Shown: positions 40,227 through 49,660, counted from the stretch's first letter. The stretch is 64,000 bases of DNA from Dyella_A sp050749815 (GCF_050749815.1 NZ_CP192735.1:1302001-1366000), one strand, 5' to 3'. The notes: generated by a model from the letters alone, not told the origin. Made by a program: numbers and translations.

Positions 40227-41084
40227 TCACCGCTTGCCGCTGGCCTCGGCGGCTTCCAGCGTGTTTTCCATCAGCGTGGCGACGGTCATCGGCCCCACCC
40301 CACCCGGCACCGGAGTGATCCAGCTGGCGCGCTCGGCAGCCGTGGCGAATTCCACGTCGCCGACGAGGCGACCGTCATCCAGCCGGTTGATGCCCACGTC
40401 GACCACCACGGCTCCCGGCTTGATCCACTCGCCCTTGACCAGCCCGGGTTTGCCCACCGCCACGATGACGATGTCCGCCTGACGCACGAAGCCTTCCAGG
40501 TCGCGGGTGAAGCGATGGCAGCAAGTGGTGGTGCAGCCGGCAATCAGCAGCTCCAGCGCCAGCGGTCGGCCGACGTGGTTGGATACGCCGACCACCACCG
40601 CATGCTGGCCACGCACGGGGCGATCGGTGTGCCCGAGCAGGGTCATCACGCCCTTGGGCGTGCACGGGCGCAGGCCGAAGCGGCGCAGAGCGAGGCGGCC
40701 CACGTTCACCGCCTGGAAGCCGTCCACGTCCTTCAGCGGATCGATGCGGTCGACCAGCGCCTCTTCATCGATATGCGGTGGTAGCGGCGACTGCACCAGG
40801 ATGCCGTGTACGGCCGGATCGGCGTTGAGCCGATCGATCAGTGCGAACAGCTCCTCCTGCGTGGTGGCCGAGGGCAGATCGAAGTCGAACGAGCGAAAGC
40901 CCACCTGGTGGCAGGCCTTGCGCTTGTTGCGCACGTAGACCGATGAGGCCGCGTCGTCCCCCACCAGCACCACCGCCAATCCGGGTTCGACCAGGCCGGC
41001 CGCCTTGCGCTCCGCCACGCGCTGGCCGATGCGCTCCAGCAGTTCCTGCGCGATGCGTTTGCCGTCGAGGATGCGTGCGCTCAT
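40227..41084 (-). CDS. folD: Bifunctional methylene-THF dehydrogenase/cyclohydrolase
   Basis: A 285-residue folate enzyme interconverting 5,10-methylene- and 10-formyl-THF. YVRNKRKACHQVG contains the catalytic Lys, VQSPLPPHI and DPLKDVDGF are the signature blocks, and VVVGVSNHVGRPLALELL is the NADP site, with Asn for the usual Ser-Arg arrangement (GRSxxVGxP in most FolD). PVPGGVGPMTVATLM ends the core. It is read in the same direction as guaB, 95 bases upstream. Confidence 0.93.
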   Translation of the reverse strand: MSARILDGKRIAQELLERIGQRVAERKAAGLVEPGLAVVLVGDDAASSVYVRNKRKACHQVGFRSFDFDLPSATTQEELFALIDRLNADPAVHGILVQSPLPPHIDEEALVDRIDPLKDVDGFQAVNVGRLALRRFGLRPCTPKGVMTLLGHTDRPVRGQHAVVVGVSNHVGRPLALELLIAGCTTTCCHRFTRDLEGFVRQADIVIVAVGKPGLVKGEWIKPGAVVVDVGINRLDDGRLVGDVEFATAAERASWITPVPGGVGPMTVATLMENTLEAAEASGKR

Positions 41085-41145
41085 GGTTGTGCCCTGCCGA
41101 TTCAGCCGCGCATTATCGCGGCTCCCCGTCTGACGCACAAACCCG

Positions 41146-41715
41146 ATGAATGCCCCGCCCTGCCCCGAGTCCACCGTACTGACCGATGCCGCCATCACGC
41201 TGCGCCCGTGGCGCAGCGAGGACGCCGCGGCGATGTACGAGGCGGTGCGCGAATCGATGGCGAGCCTGGCGGCATGGTTGCCTTGGTGCCATGCCGACTA
41301 CGGCCTGGCCGATGCGCAAGCGCGGATGCAGGCGTGCCGCGAAGGCTGGGCACAGGGCGAACTGTTCGCCTTCGCGGTGCTGGACACCGACGGCCGACTG
41401 CAGGGCAGCGCCGGGCTGAGCCAGATCAACCGCGTGCACCGCAGCGCAAACGCCGGGTACTGGCTGCGCGCGTCCGCGCAAGGCAATGGCTGGGCGCCGC
41501 GGGCGCTGGCGCTGGTCGCACGCTTCGCTTTCGAACAACTGGGGCTGATCCGCGTCGAGATCGTCGCCGAGCCGGGCAACCTCGCCAGCCGGCGGACGGC
41601 AGAACGCGCCGGCGCGCGCTTCGAGACGATCGCCCGCAACAAGATCTGGTCGCGCGACCGAGCGGCCGACGCCGCCGTCTACAGCCTGGTGCCAGGCGAC
41701 CTGCCGTTGCAGTGA
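41146..41715 (+). CDS. GNAT family N-acetyltransferase (RimJ/RimL-like)
   Basis: A 189-residue acetyltransferase. ITLRPWRSEDAAAMYEAV opens the fold. GYWLRASAQGNGWAPRALALVARFAFEQLG is the acetyl-CoA pyrophosphate loop (with QGNGWA for the Q/RxxGxG/A motif), and RVEIVAEPGNLASRRTAERAG is the usual next block. RimJ/RimL-type enzymes acetylate N-termini of ribosomal proteins, but related enzymes act on small molecules; the target here is unknown. It is convergent with der, nine bases apart. Confidence 0.85.
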   Translation: MNAPPCPESTVLTDAAITLRPWRSEDAAAMYEAVRESMASLAAWLPWCHADYGLADAQARMQACREGWAQGELFAFAVLDTDGRLQGSAGLSQINRVHRSANAGYWLRASAQGNGWAPRALALVARFAFEQLGLIRVEIVAEPGNLASRRTAERAGARFETIARNKIWSRDRAADAAVYSLVPGDLPLQ

Positions 41716-41724
41716 AGCGGTGCC

Positions 41725-43122
41725 TCAGCGGCGCTTCTTCATCTCGCGGATCATGCGCTGGCGTTTGCGCACCTGCGCTTCGGTGAGCACGTTCTTCTTG
41801 CCGGCGTAGGGGTTCTCGCCATCGCGGAAATCGATGCGGATCGGTGTGCCCTCGAGCTTGAAGCGCTTGCGAAAGAAGCCTTCCAGATAGCGCCGATAGG
41901 CCGGTGCGATGTGCTTGGTGCGGCTGCCGTGGATGACGATGGTCGGCGGATTGCTGCCGCCCGGATGGGCGAAGCGCAGCTTCGGCGCATGGCCACGCAC
42001 CAGCGGCGGCTGGTAGCTCTCGTACGCCTTTTCCAGCGCCTTGGTCAGCTCGGACGAGCCCAGTTCACGCGTGGCGGCGCTGTGCGCACGCACCACGGCG
42101 CGCATCAGCTCGCGCAATCCCGAGCCGTGCAGGGCCGAGATGAATACCGTCTTGGCCCAGTCCACGAACACCAGCCGCCGCTCCAGTGCCCGCTGGCACT
42201 GCTCGCGCTGGTAGGCGTCCATGCCGTCCCACTTGTTGACGGCAATCACCAGCGCCCGGCCCTCGTCCATCGCCGCGCCGATCAGGGTGAGATCCTGGTC
42301 GGCCAGGTTCTCGCGCGCGTCGATCAGCACCACCACCACCTGCGCGGCGGCCATCGACTGCAGCGTCTTGATGACGCTGAACTTCTCCACCGCCTCCTCG
42401 ACGCGCGCCTTGCGCCGCACGCCGGCGGTGTCGATCAGGGTGTAGCGCTTGCCGTCGCGTTCCAGCGGTACACGGATCGGATCGCGGGTGGTGCCGGCCA
42501 CGTCGGAGACGATCAGCCGGTCCTCGCCGAGCAGGCGGTTGATCAGGGTCGACTTACCCGCGTTCGGGCGCCCGACGATGGCCACGCGGATGCTGCCCGC
42601 CTCGCCCTCGTCTTCCGCGTCGGATTCTTCCGGCGGCAGCAGCGGCAGCACGCTGGCGATCAGGTCGTCGGTGCCGCGGTTGTGCGCGGCCGACAGCGGC
42701 AGCGTGGCGTGGATACCGAAGGCCGAAAACTCGGCCATCGCGGTATCCAGATCCAGCCCGTCGGTCTTGTTGACGGCAGCGATGATCGGCTTGCCGCTGC
42801 GGCGCAGCTCACCGAGGATCACGTGGTCCTGCGGCAGCAGCCCGTCGCGCGCATCGACCACGAACACGATGACTTGGGCCTCTTCGATCGCCAGGCGCAC
42901 CTGGCGCGCGGTCAGCACGTCGAGCGCGTCCTCGGTGCCGGACAGGCCGCCGGTATCGACCACCACGAACGGCCGCTCGCCGGTACGGCACACGCCGTAG
43001 TGGCGGTCGCGGGTGACACCGGGCATGTCGGCGACCAGCGCATCGCGGCTGCGCGTGAGCACATTGAAGAGGGTCGATTTACCGACGTTGGGACGGCCGA
43101 CCAGGGCGACGACGGGCAACAT
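41725..43122 (-). CDS. der: Ribosome-associated GTPase Der (EngA)
   Basis: A 465-residue protein with two tandem GTPase domains and a KH-like C-terminal domain, needed for 50S subunit assembly. The first G1 loop is GRPNVGKST near the N-terminus and the second GRPNAGKST near residue 185. NKTDGLD and NKWDGMD are the G4 motifs. The C-terminal part ends in a lysine/arginine-rich tail (RQRMIREMKKRR). It follows bamB in the usual order, but a terminator and a 212-base gap separate them, so it probably has its own promoter. Confidence 0.95.
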   Translation of the reverse strand: MLPVVALVGRPNVGKSTLFNVLTRSRDALVADMPGVTRDRHYGVCRTGERPFVVVDTGGLSGTEDALDVLTARQVRLAIEEAQVIVFVVDARDGLLPQDHVILGELRRSGKPIIAAVNKTDGLDLDTAMAEFSAFGIHATLPLSAAHNRGTDDLIASVLPLLPPEESDAEDEGEAGSIRVAIVGRPNAGKSTLINRLLGEDRLIVSDVAGTTRDPIRVPLERDGKRYTLIDTAGVRRKARVEEAVEKFSVIKTLQSMAAAQVVVVLIDARENLADQDLTLIGAAMDEGRALVIAVNKWDGMDAYQREQCQRALERRLVFVDWAKTVFISALHGSGLRELMRAVVRAHSAATRELGSSELTKALEKAYESYQPPLVRGHAPKLRFAHPGGSNPPTIVIHGSRTKHIAPAYRRYLEGFFRKRFKLEGTPIRIDFRDGENPYAGKKNVLTEAQVRKRQRMIREMKKRR

Positions 43123-43250
43123 GATGGAGAACCTGGATCCCTATGGGCGGGTAGCCCGCGCCGGAATCGGTTTGCGCGCATGGAAAAATAAGAGGCGGCA
43201 GTGTAAGGCAAGAGCCCGCCGGGACGCTCTATCCGCCCCGCGCCGCCGGC

Positions 43251-43300
43251 AAAAACGAGGCGGCGGCCGCGCCGGATTGCTCCGGGGCGAGCCGCCGCCT
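43251..43300 (-). terminator. Intrinsic terminator after bamB
   Basis: On the minus strand a perfect 10-pair stem, AGGCGGCGGC (43300-43291) with GCCGCCGCCT (43267-43258), is followed by CG and TTTTT. A second perfect 9-pair hairpin (43307-43327) lies between it and the bamB stop but has no T run. Together they should end the ndk-to-bamB transcript ahead of der. Confidence 0.75.
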
Positions 43301-43334
43301 GATGGCAGGTCCGGCCAAGCCGGACCTCGCCCGA

Positions 43335-44546
43335 TCAACGCATCGAGAGACGGTAGGCGCCGATGTGGCCCTTGATGTCTTCGACGTACACGGTGTCACC
43401 GATCACCAGCGGCTGGGCGCGGATCGCCTTCTTCGACAAGCGCTCGCGGGCAGCCAGCGCGCCGTCGCCGGTCTGCAGCCAGTGCACGTAGCCCTCGACA
43501 TCGCCCACCACGACGTAGTTGCCCTGCACCGCCGGGCTGGTCAGCCAGCGATACTTGAGGGCGTCGTTCTTCCACTGGTCGGCGCCGCCGCTCTTGTCGA
43601 ACGCCCACACCTGCGACTCGTCGTTCACCGCGTAGACGGCGTTGCCGCCCACGTCGGGGGAGCCGAAACTGGAGAATTCACGGTTCCACAGCGGGCGGCC
43701 GCTCGGGCCGTCGATCGCCTCGAGGCTGCCGTGATAGGCGGTGCTGTAGAGCGTGGTGCCATCGAGCACCACCGCACCGTCGGCGTCGTTCAGGCGCTCG
43801 ATGTCGGTGCGCCCCTCGCCACTGGCCAGGCGCTGCTCCCACAGCTTGTCGCCGGTGTCCTGGCGCAGCGCGACGAGCTTGCCGTCGTCGGAACCGAAGA
43901 AGACCACGCCGTTGGCCGCCAGCAGCGGACCATTGCCGCGCACGCTCAGCAGCGGCACGTTGCCCTGATCGTAGACCCAGCGACGATCGCCGGTGGCTTT
44001 GTCCAGGCCGTACACGCGGCCGTCCTGGGTGCGCACCAGCACCAGGTCGCCGACGATCGCCGGCGCCGTGATCACCTCGGACTTGAGGTTCGCGGTCCAG
44101 CGCGGCGAGCCGTCCTTGGAGGACATGCCGTAGACGTGGCCATCCAGCGTACCGATCGCCAGCAGATCGCCCGACACCGCCGGACCACCCGCGTAGAGAG
44201 CATCTTTGCGCTTCTTGTCGCCCCAGCCGAACCAGCCGTGGGTGCGCGACTTATTCGACCAGAGCGTCTTGCCGCTTGCCGCGTCGAACGCCGCGACGGC
44301 GCCATCGGTGCTGGCCGCGTAGAGCACGCCATCGACCACCGTCGGACGCATGCGCACGCCAGAGTCGCCTGCACCGTCGCCGATGCGTGCGGTCCACAGC
44401 TCGGACACCTTGGCGGTGGCCTTGAAATCCTTGGCAAGCGGCGTGGGTGGCTCGATGTTGTCCTTCTTCTTGTTATGGCAGCCAGCGACGACTACCAGCG
44501 AGGACAACGCGATCAGCCAAACGCACTTCTTCAAAACCGGTTTCAT
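43335..44546 (-). CDS. bamB: Outer membrane protein assembly factor BamB
   Basis: A 403-residue lipoprotein (lipobox VAGC, Cys23) forming an eight-bladed PQQ-like beta-propeller in the periplasm. It is a subunit of the BAM complex that folds outer-membrane proteins. Blades repeat as VVDGVLYAASTDGAVAAFDAASGK and similar. The start overlaps the yfgM stop (ATGA). Terminator hairpins follow the stop. Confidence 0.94.
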   Translation of the reverse strand: MKPVLKKCVWLIALSSLVVVAGCHNKKKDNIEPPTPLAKDFKATAKVSELWTARIGDGAGDSGVRMRPTVVDGVLYAASTDGAVAAFDAASGKTLWSNKSRTHGWFGWGDKKRKDALYAGGPAVSGDLLAIGTLDGHVYGMSSKDGSPRWTANLKSEVITAPAIVGDLVLVRTQDGRVYGLDKATGDRRWVYDQGNVPLLSVRGNGPLLAANGVVFFGSDDGKLVALRQDTGDKLWEQRLASGEGRTDIERLNDADGAVVLDGTTLYSTAYHGSLEAIDGPSGRPLWNREFSSFGSPDVGGNAVYAVNDESQVWAFDKSGGADQWKNDALKYRWLTSPAVQGNYVVVGDVEGYVHWLQTGDGALAARERLSKKAIRAQPLVIGDTVYVEDIKGHIGAYRLSMR

Positions 44547-45193
44547 GCACCCTGCTTCCCGGCCGTAGCCAGATCATCGATTTTCAGCTGCAGCGACGAC
44601 CGCTGGGGCGCGTCCCCGCTCATTGCCGACAATGCCGACTGGTACGCCTTGCGCGCGTCGTCGACCCGGCCTAGCTTGACCAGCACGTCGCCGCGTAGTT
44701 CCTCGCGCAGCCCCTCGTACTGCTTGCCGGTGAGCTGGCCCAGCGACGACAACGCCTCTTCGCTCTTGCCCTGGGCAAACTGCACCTGCGCCAGGCGCAA
44801 CTGGATCAGCGACTTCACTGCCGGATCCTCGCTATGGGCAAGCGCCCATTCCAGCGAGCCACGTGCCTTGTCCAGCTCCTTCGCCTGCACCTGGCGACGC
44901 GCGCGCTCGCTGGTAGCGAACACCGCATAGGTCGACTTGCTGAAATCCTTCTGCAGGCGATCGGTGAGCTGATCGGCGCTGGCGGTGTTGCCGACCGCTT
45001 CGGCCGACTGCACCTGCTGGTACAACTGAGCGGCGGCCGCCCGATTGCTGGCCTGGTGATTGCGCCACTGCTGCCAGCCGAAGATGCCGATCAGACCGAT
45101 CGCGATACCGACGACGATGGACACGCCGTTCTCGCGCAGCCACTTCTGTACGCGTTCGCTCTGTTCGTAATCGTCGTATGCGTCAAATGCCAT
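44543..45193 (-). CDS. YfgM-like tetratricopeptide periplasmic chaperone-type protein
   Basis: A 216-residue protein with a short cytoplasmic start (MAFDAYDDYEQSERVQKWLRENG), one membrane helix (about 25-45, VSIVVGIAIGLIGIFGWQQW) and a periplasmic TPR-like domain. In E. coli YfgM associates with the Sec translocon and PpiD. It is coupled to bamB by a four-base overlap. The 167 bases upstream, where hisS usually lies in related genomes, hold no gene. Confidence 0.9.
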   Translation of the reverse strand: MAFDAYDDYEQSERVQKWLRENGVSIVVGIAIGLIGIFGWQQWRNHQASNRAAAAQLYQQVQSAEAVGNTASADQLTDRLQKDFSKSTYAVFATSERARRQVQAKELDKARGSLEWALAHSEDPAVKSLIQLRLAQVQFAQGKSEEALSSLGQLTGKQYEGLREELRGDVLVKLGRVDDARKAYQSALSAMSGDAPQRSSLQLKIDDLATAGKQGA

Positions 45194-45360
45194 GCCATCA
45201 CCGTTGAGAGGCCGGCCGCCCCACGCGTGGGACCGGTGCCTGGATTGTGCCGAGAACGCCGCAACGCACGGGGCGCGCGATCAATAAGGGAGCATAACCG
45301 AAACCCGCCATCGAACGGCAGCGCACCGGAGCGGGCGCTGCGCGCGATCCGGCACCCGAC

Positions 45361-46347
45361 TCAGGCGCCGCGGGGGACGACCTTGCCGTCCTCGAGGTCG
45401 AGGCGGAAATGGGCCACGTTGGCGCGGCGATAGGCGTCGAGGGGGAGCACCTGGCCGTCGACGCTCACCTGCGCACCGCTGGCGTTGCCCAGGCGAATCT
45501 CCAGCGGCTGCTCGCTGTGGTAGGTCTTGTGGCTGCCCGCCGGGAGCAGACCGTACTCCAGCCGCGAGCCGTCGGCCGCGATCACTTCGACCCAGCTGGC
45601 CTCGGCCAGCGAGAGCGTGAGGCTGTGGCCTGCCACACCGTCATCCACCGCGGGCACCGACACGGCCGGCGGCTTGACCGGATCCACGCTCAGGTTCGGC
45701 ACCATCGAGGCGAGCAAGGGCTGGTCGTTGTCGGCGCGGCCGGCCGGCGTGGTCGCCGGCGCTGCCGCCGTTGCGCCGACAGCGGTCGAGCCAGGCGTGG
45801 CTGCGCTGGCCGGCAGCTCCTGCTGCGCGACGGGCGAGGCGTCGAGCGGCGCGAAATGACTGATGTCGCGGTTGAGGGTGCCGCGCACACCCAGCCAGAC
45901 CATCGGCACGATGATCACGGCGGTCAGCACCACGTAGGTCGCCGCGGTGGCGTAGCGCTCAAGCAGGTAACGGGAATGCGAGATGCCGCCGGTGGCCACC
46001 AGCTGCGGCTCATCCTGCCGGCGGATGCGCGACACCTCGGCCTGGATCAGCGCGTCGTCGAGCCCCAGATGGCGCCCGTACTTGGTGATGTAGCTGCCCA
46101 GATAGACCTGGTAGTCGATACCGTCGTACTGGCCACCTTCGAGCTGGCGCAGCACACGGGCCGGCAACTTCAGCGCGTGGCCGCAGGCTTCCAGATCCAG
46201 GCCCTTCGCCTCGCGCGCGGCGCGCAGGCGACTGCCGAAACTGGGTTCAACGATCTGCCGCTGATCAGGGGTATCCATCAGGCCGTGAGGCGTGACGAGG
46301 TCCTGCTCACGGGGTTCCTGGCCGTGCAAGGGAGTCTGCTGGGTCAT
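45361..46347 (-). CDS. rodZ: RodZ-like helix-turn-helix/DUF4115 membrane protein
   Basis: A 328-residue bitopic protein. The cytoplasmic HTH_25 domain (SFGSRLRAAREAKGLDLEACGHALKLP, about 38-105) would contact MreB. One membrane helix lies at about 137-155. A Pro/Ala/Thr-rich linker and a C-terminal periplasmic DUF4115 beta domain (SLAEASWVEVIAADGSRLEYGLL...) follow. RodZ couples MreB filaments to the wall-synthesis machinery and cell shape. It overlaps pilF by four bases. Confidence 0.88.
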   Translation of the reverse strand: MTQQTPLHGQEPREQDLVTPHGLMDTPDQRQIVEPSFGSRLRAAREAKGLDLEACGHALKLPARVLRQLEGGQYDGIDYQVYLGSYITKYGRHLGLDDALIQAEVSRIRRQDEPQLVATGGISHSRYLLERYATAATYVVLTAVIIVPMVWLGVRGTLNRDISHFAPLDASPVAQQELPASAATPGSTAVGATAAAPATTPAGRADNDQPLLASMVPNLSVDPVKPPAVSVPAVDDGVAGHSLTLSLAEASWVEVIAADGSRLEYGLLPAGSHKTYHSEQPLEIRLGNASGAQVSVDGQVLPLDAYRRANVAHFRLDLEDGKVVPRGA

Positions 46348-47144
46348 GGACGGGCGGATTGGTCGATGTTGCGGGCCTGGTCCGAATCCGGAAACTGGCT
46401 CAGCAACCGCTGACGGTACGATTGGGCAGCATCCGTATTGCCCAGACGGGATTCAATCAGGTAGCCGAGCCGATACGCATCGGGCGACGGCTTGCCGAGC
46501 GCATCGAAGCGCTGTAGGAAGGCGCGGGCGCGGAATGCGTCGCCGCTGTCGAAGAGCAGCTTGGCAAGCTGGAAAAGCGCCTCGCTGTTGTTCGGGTTCT
46601 TCTGCAACGCGTCGCGGAATTCTTCCTGCGCAGCGGCCACGTTGTTGCTCTTGAGCTGGCAGACGCCGGCGTTGGTGAGCGCGACGTCCGGCGTCTTGTA
46701 GAACGGGTCGGCCACGGCCTTGCGGAAATAACTTTCAGCCTCCTGCGCCTTGCCGGTGCGGCAGAGGAAGGCGCCGAGATTGTTGTTCGGGGCGCCCTTG
46801 GAGGGCTCCAGCGCCACCGCGCGGCGGTAGTGCAGCTCGGCGTTGGGGAGATCGTTGATGCGCTCGTAGACCACGGCGATCACAGTGTGGGCCGGCGCGT
46901 AGTTGTCGTCGAACTGCAGCGCCTTGGTCAATTTTTCCATGGCCGTCTGGAGGTCGCCGCCTTCCAGGTAGTGCTGCCCCAGCTCGGTGTGGATGCGCGC
47001 TGCGTCCTCGGCCTGTTGCGCCTTGCTGGTGCGCGGCAGGCGATCACCTGAACTGCCCTCGCCCCCCGACTGGCTGCCGCCGGTGCTGACGCACCCGGCG
47101 AGCAGTGCACACAGCACCAGCCCCCCCCATCGATCAACCCGCAT
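46344..47144 (-). CDS. pilF: Type IV pilus biogenesis/stability lipoprotein PilF (PilW)
   Basis: A 266-residue outer-membrane pilotin (lipobox LLAGC, Cys18) with about six TPR repeats (ARIHTELGQHYLEGGDLQTAMEKL, APAHTVIAVVYERINDLPNAEL and others). It helps PilQ secretin assembly. The order rlmN-pilF-rodZ is usual in gammaproteobacteria. The start overlaps the end of rlmN by 11 bases. Confidence 0.92.
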   Translation of the reverse strand: MRVDRWGGLVLCALLAGCVSTGGSQSGGEGSSGDRLPRTSKAQQAEDAARIHTELGQHYLEGGDLQTAMEKLTKALQFDDNYAPAHTVIAVVYERINDLPNAELHYRRAVALEPSKGAPNNNLGAFLCRTGKAQEAESYFRKAVADPFYKTPDVALTNAGVCQLKSNNVAAAQEEFRDALQKNPNNSEALFQLAKLLFDSGDAFRARAFLQRFDALGKPSPDAYRLGYLIESRLGNTDAAQSYRQRLLSQFPDSDQARNIDQSARP

Positions 47145-48285
47145 GGACAGCCCCCTGATCCAGACGTTTTTGGAATTCAGCCTGACGGCGCGTTCGATCC
47201 AGCACCTGTCCCTTCAGCTGACCGCAGGCGGCGTCGATGTCGTCGCCGCGGGTGCGACGAAGCATCGTGAGAATGCCGGCATTGAGCAACTGCGTCTGGA
47301 AAGCCCGGATCGTATCGGCATCCGAACGTTCGAAACGTGTTCCAGGAAACGGATTGAACGGAATCAGGTTCACCTTGCACGTCGGCAACCGACGCATGAA
47401 CTTGATCAGCTGCCGGGCATGCTCGGGCTGATCGTTGACACCCTTCATCAGGGTGTACTCGAAGGTGATCGAGGTGCGCGGCTTACGCGCGATCCAGCGC
47501 TGGCAGGCCGCCTCGAGTTCGGCCAGCGGATAGCGCTTGTTCAGCGGCACCAGCTCGGTGCGCAGTTCGTCGTTGGCCGCGTGCAGCGAGACGGCCAGCG
47601 ACACGTCGATGGTGTCCGACAGCTTGTCGATCATCGGCACCAGGCCGGCGGTGGACAGCGTCACGCGCTTGGACGCCAGGCCGAAGCCCAGGTCGTCGCG
47701 CATCAGGCTCATCGCCTTGGTGACGTTGTCGAAGTTCAGCAGCGGCTCGCCCATGCCCATCATCACCACGTTGGTGATGCGGCGGTTCTGGTGGGTGATG
47801 TTGCCGAGGTATTTCGCCGCCACCCACATCTGGCCGATCACCTCGGCCGTGGACAGATTGCGGTTGAAGCCCTGCGTCGCAGTCGAGCAGAACTGGCAAT
47901 TGAGCCCGCAGCCGACCTGCGAGGACACGCACAGCGTGCCGCGGGTCGGCTCGGGGATGTACACCGCTTCGATGGCGTTGCCGCCATCCATGCCGAGCAG
48001 CCACTTGTGGGTGCCATCGGCGGCGGCCTTGTCGAACAAGGTCTTCGGCGGACCGACGTAGCACGTGGCCTCGAGCTTGGCGCGCAGCGCCTTGCCCACG
48101 TCGGTCATCTTGCCGAAGTCGTCCTCCAGGTGATGGTAGATCCACTTCATCACCTGCTCGGCGCGATACGGCTTCTCGCCGATCTGCGTGAAGAAGTCAC
48201 GCAGACCCTGGCGATCGAAGTCGAGCAGGTTGACCTTGCCGCCAGCGGCGGTCGGATCGGAGGAAAGTTGTACCACCTGGTTCAC
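47134..48285 (-). CDS. rlmN: 23S rRNA (adenine2503-C2)/tRNA (A37-C2) methyltransferase RlmN
   Basis: A 383-residue radical SAM methyltransferase. The cluster motif is CGLNCQFC, in SQVGCGLNCQFCSTATQGF; the SAM block VVMMGMGEPLLNFDNV follows. The methyl-carrying cysteine is expected near the C-terminus (AQLLNAGILTMLRRTRGDDIDAACGQL, the ACGQL cysteine). It lies eight bases after ndk. Confidence 0.95.
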   Translation of the reverse strand: MNQVVQLSSDPTAAGGKVNLLDFDRQGLRDFFTQIGEKPYRAEQVMKWIYHHLEDDFGKMTDVGKALRAKLEATCYVGPPKTLFDKAAADGTHKWLLGMDGGNAIEAVYIPEPTRGTLCVSSQVGCGLNCQFCSTATQGFNRNLSTAEVIGQMWVAAKYLGNITHQNRRITNVVMMGMGEPLLNFDNVTKAMSLMRDDLGFGLASKRVTLSTAGLVPMIDKLSDTIDVSLAVSLHAANDELRTELVPLNKRYPLAELEAACQRWIARKPRTSITFEYTLMKGVNDQPEHARQLIKFMRRLPTCKVNLIPFNPFPGTRFERSDADTIRAFQTQLLNAGILTMLRRTRGDDIDAACGQLKGQVLDRTRRQAEFQKRLDQGAVHAG

Positions 48286-48293
48286 GGCATGCC

Positions 48294-48719
48294 TCAGCGC
48301 GGAAAGACTTCCGTCTCGGCGAAGAAGTACGCGATCTCGACCTTGGCGGTCTCGACGGCATCGGAACCATGCACGGCGTTCGCGTCGATCGACTCGGCGA
48401 AGTCGGCGCGGATCGTGCCCGGCTTGGCTTCCTTCGGGTTGGTCGCGCCCATCAGGTCACGATGCGCCAGCACGGCGTTCTCGCCCTGCAGCGCGGTGAT
48501 CATCACCGGACCGGAGATCATGAACTCGACCAGCGCGTTGAAGAACGGGCGCTCCTTGTGCACGGCGTAGAAGCCTTCGGCTTCCTTGCGCGACAGGTGC
48601 TTCATCTTGGCAGCCACGATCTTCAGGCCGGCCTTCTCGAAGCGGGCGTAGATCTCGCCGACCACGTTCTTGGCGACGGCGTCGGGCTTGATGATGGAAA
48701 GGGTGCGCTCCAGCGCCAT
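48294..48719 (-). CDS. ndk: Nucleoside diphosphate kinase
   Basis: A 141-residue kinase balancing NTP and dNTP pools. ALERTLSIIKPDAV opens the chain and the catalytic histidine lies in NAVHGSDAVETA. Length and sequence are typical of bacterial Ndk. It is the first gene of the run leading to bamB and is divergent from the TetR-type regulator. Confidence 0.96.
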   Translation of the reverse strand: MALERTLSIIKPDAVAKNVVGEIYARFEKAGLKIVAAKMKHLSRKEAEGFYAVHKERPFFNALVEFMISGPVMITALQGENAVLAHRDLMGATNPKEAKPGTIRADFAESIDANAVHGSDAVETAKVEIAYFFAETEVFPR

Positions 48720-48867
48720 ACGGGTCTGCTCCGGGATACGGGGAAATGGGAAAAGGTTTTATGGCCGAACGAGCCGGCAAAAAGCGCCAAATCCGACACG
48801 GAATGCGGATTTAGCTCACGAAAGTTTGACAGATTCTAGCTCAATCGCAACCGGCCTGCCGGCCGTC

Positions 48868-48924
48868 GCAAACGTTCGTTTGACTGCTGCGAAGCCGCGC
48901 GCGTATGCTCAAACGATCGTTTGA
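48868..48924. promoter_or_regulatory. Two PsrA-type operators before the TetR regulator
   Basis: TCAAACGATCGTTTGA (48909-48924) is a perfect 16-base palindrome. GCAAACGTTCGTTTGA (48868-48883) is a near copy, centred 41 bases away, about four helical turns. Both fit the CAAAC-N4-GTTTG consensus reported for PsrA of Pseudomonas. The proximal site ends 15 bases before the regulator start, so autorepression is expected. Confidence 0.8.
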
Positions 48925-48939
48925 TTCCTGCCCCGGGCG

Positions 48940-49566
48940 GTGGCCCTTGCCTTGAACAACCCGACCTCGACTAAGGAACGCATCCTCGCCGCCGCCGAAG
49001 CGCTGTTCGCCCAGCGCGGCTTCGATGGCGCGTCGTTGCGCCAGCTCACCGCTTCGGCAGGGGTCAACCTGGCCGCGGTGAACTACCACTTCGGTTCCAA
49101 GGAAAAGCTGGTCGAGCAGGTGTTCAAGCGTCGCCTCGATGCGCTGAACCAGCATCGTCTGGCCGAGCTGGACAAGATCGCGGGCCGGCCGGGCACCACG
49201 CTCGACGACGTACTGGCCGCCTACATCCGTCCGGCGCTGGAGTTGTCCCACGAGGGCAATGGCTCGCTGTTCATGCGCGTGCTGGCGCGCGCCTTCGCCG
49301 AGCACGACGACACGCTGCGCCAGTTCCTGTCCGAGAACTACGGGCACGTCATGCGCCAGTTCACCGCCGAGTTCGCGCGGCTGCTGCCGCACCTGGAGAA
49401 GGCCGAGCTGTACTGGCGCATCGACCTGGTCACCGGCGCCCTCACTCACGCGATGTCCGGCTTCGGCATGATCCAGCGCAAGGACAACGTCAGCGAGCAG
49501 CAACACCGCGAGCAGACCGCCGCCCACCTGATCCGCTTCGCCGCCGCCGGCCTGAGCCACCCCTAG
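48940..49566 (+). CDS. TetR family regulator, PsrA-like (fatty-acid sensing)
   Basis: A 208-residue TetR protein. The N-terminal helix-turn-helix TKERILAAAEALFAQRGFDGASLRQLTASAGVNLAAVNYHFGSKEKL matches PsrA closely, and the C-terminal ligand domain (about 80-200) includes HAMSGFGMIQ. PsrA releases DNA upon binding long-chain acyl ligands and controls beta-oxidation genes. Two matching operators lie just upstream, and a beta-oxidation enzyme gene follows 94 bases after the stop. The GTG at 48940 is used; a TTG four codons later is an alternative. Confidence 0.88.
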   Translation: MALALNNPTSTKERILAAAEALFAQRGFDGASLRQLTASAGVNLAAVNYHFGSKEKLVEQVFKRRLDALNQHRLAELDKIAGRPGTTLDDVLAAYIRPALELSHEGNGSLFMRVLARAFAEHDDTLRQFLSENYGHVMRQFTAEFARLLPHLEKAELYWRIDLVTGALTHAMSGFGMIQRKDNVSEQQHREQTAAHLIRFAAAGLSHP

Positions 49567-49660
49567 AAGACTGTCACCGGATCGCCACGGCGATCGGGTC
49601 GTGTTTGTTGTCCCTTTTTGCCGAGTCCGATCTTTCGAGTTCGACCTTATGGAGAAGCCA

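Noticed and set aside
43307..43327. Second terminator after bamB
   Set aside because: The 9-pair hairpin is perfect but has no T run on either strand; only the neighbour at 43251-43300 meets the criteria.
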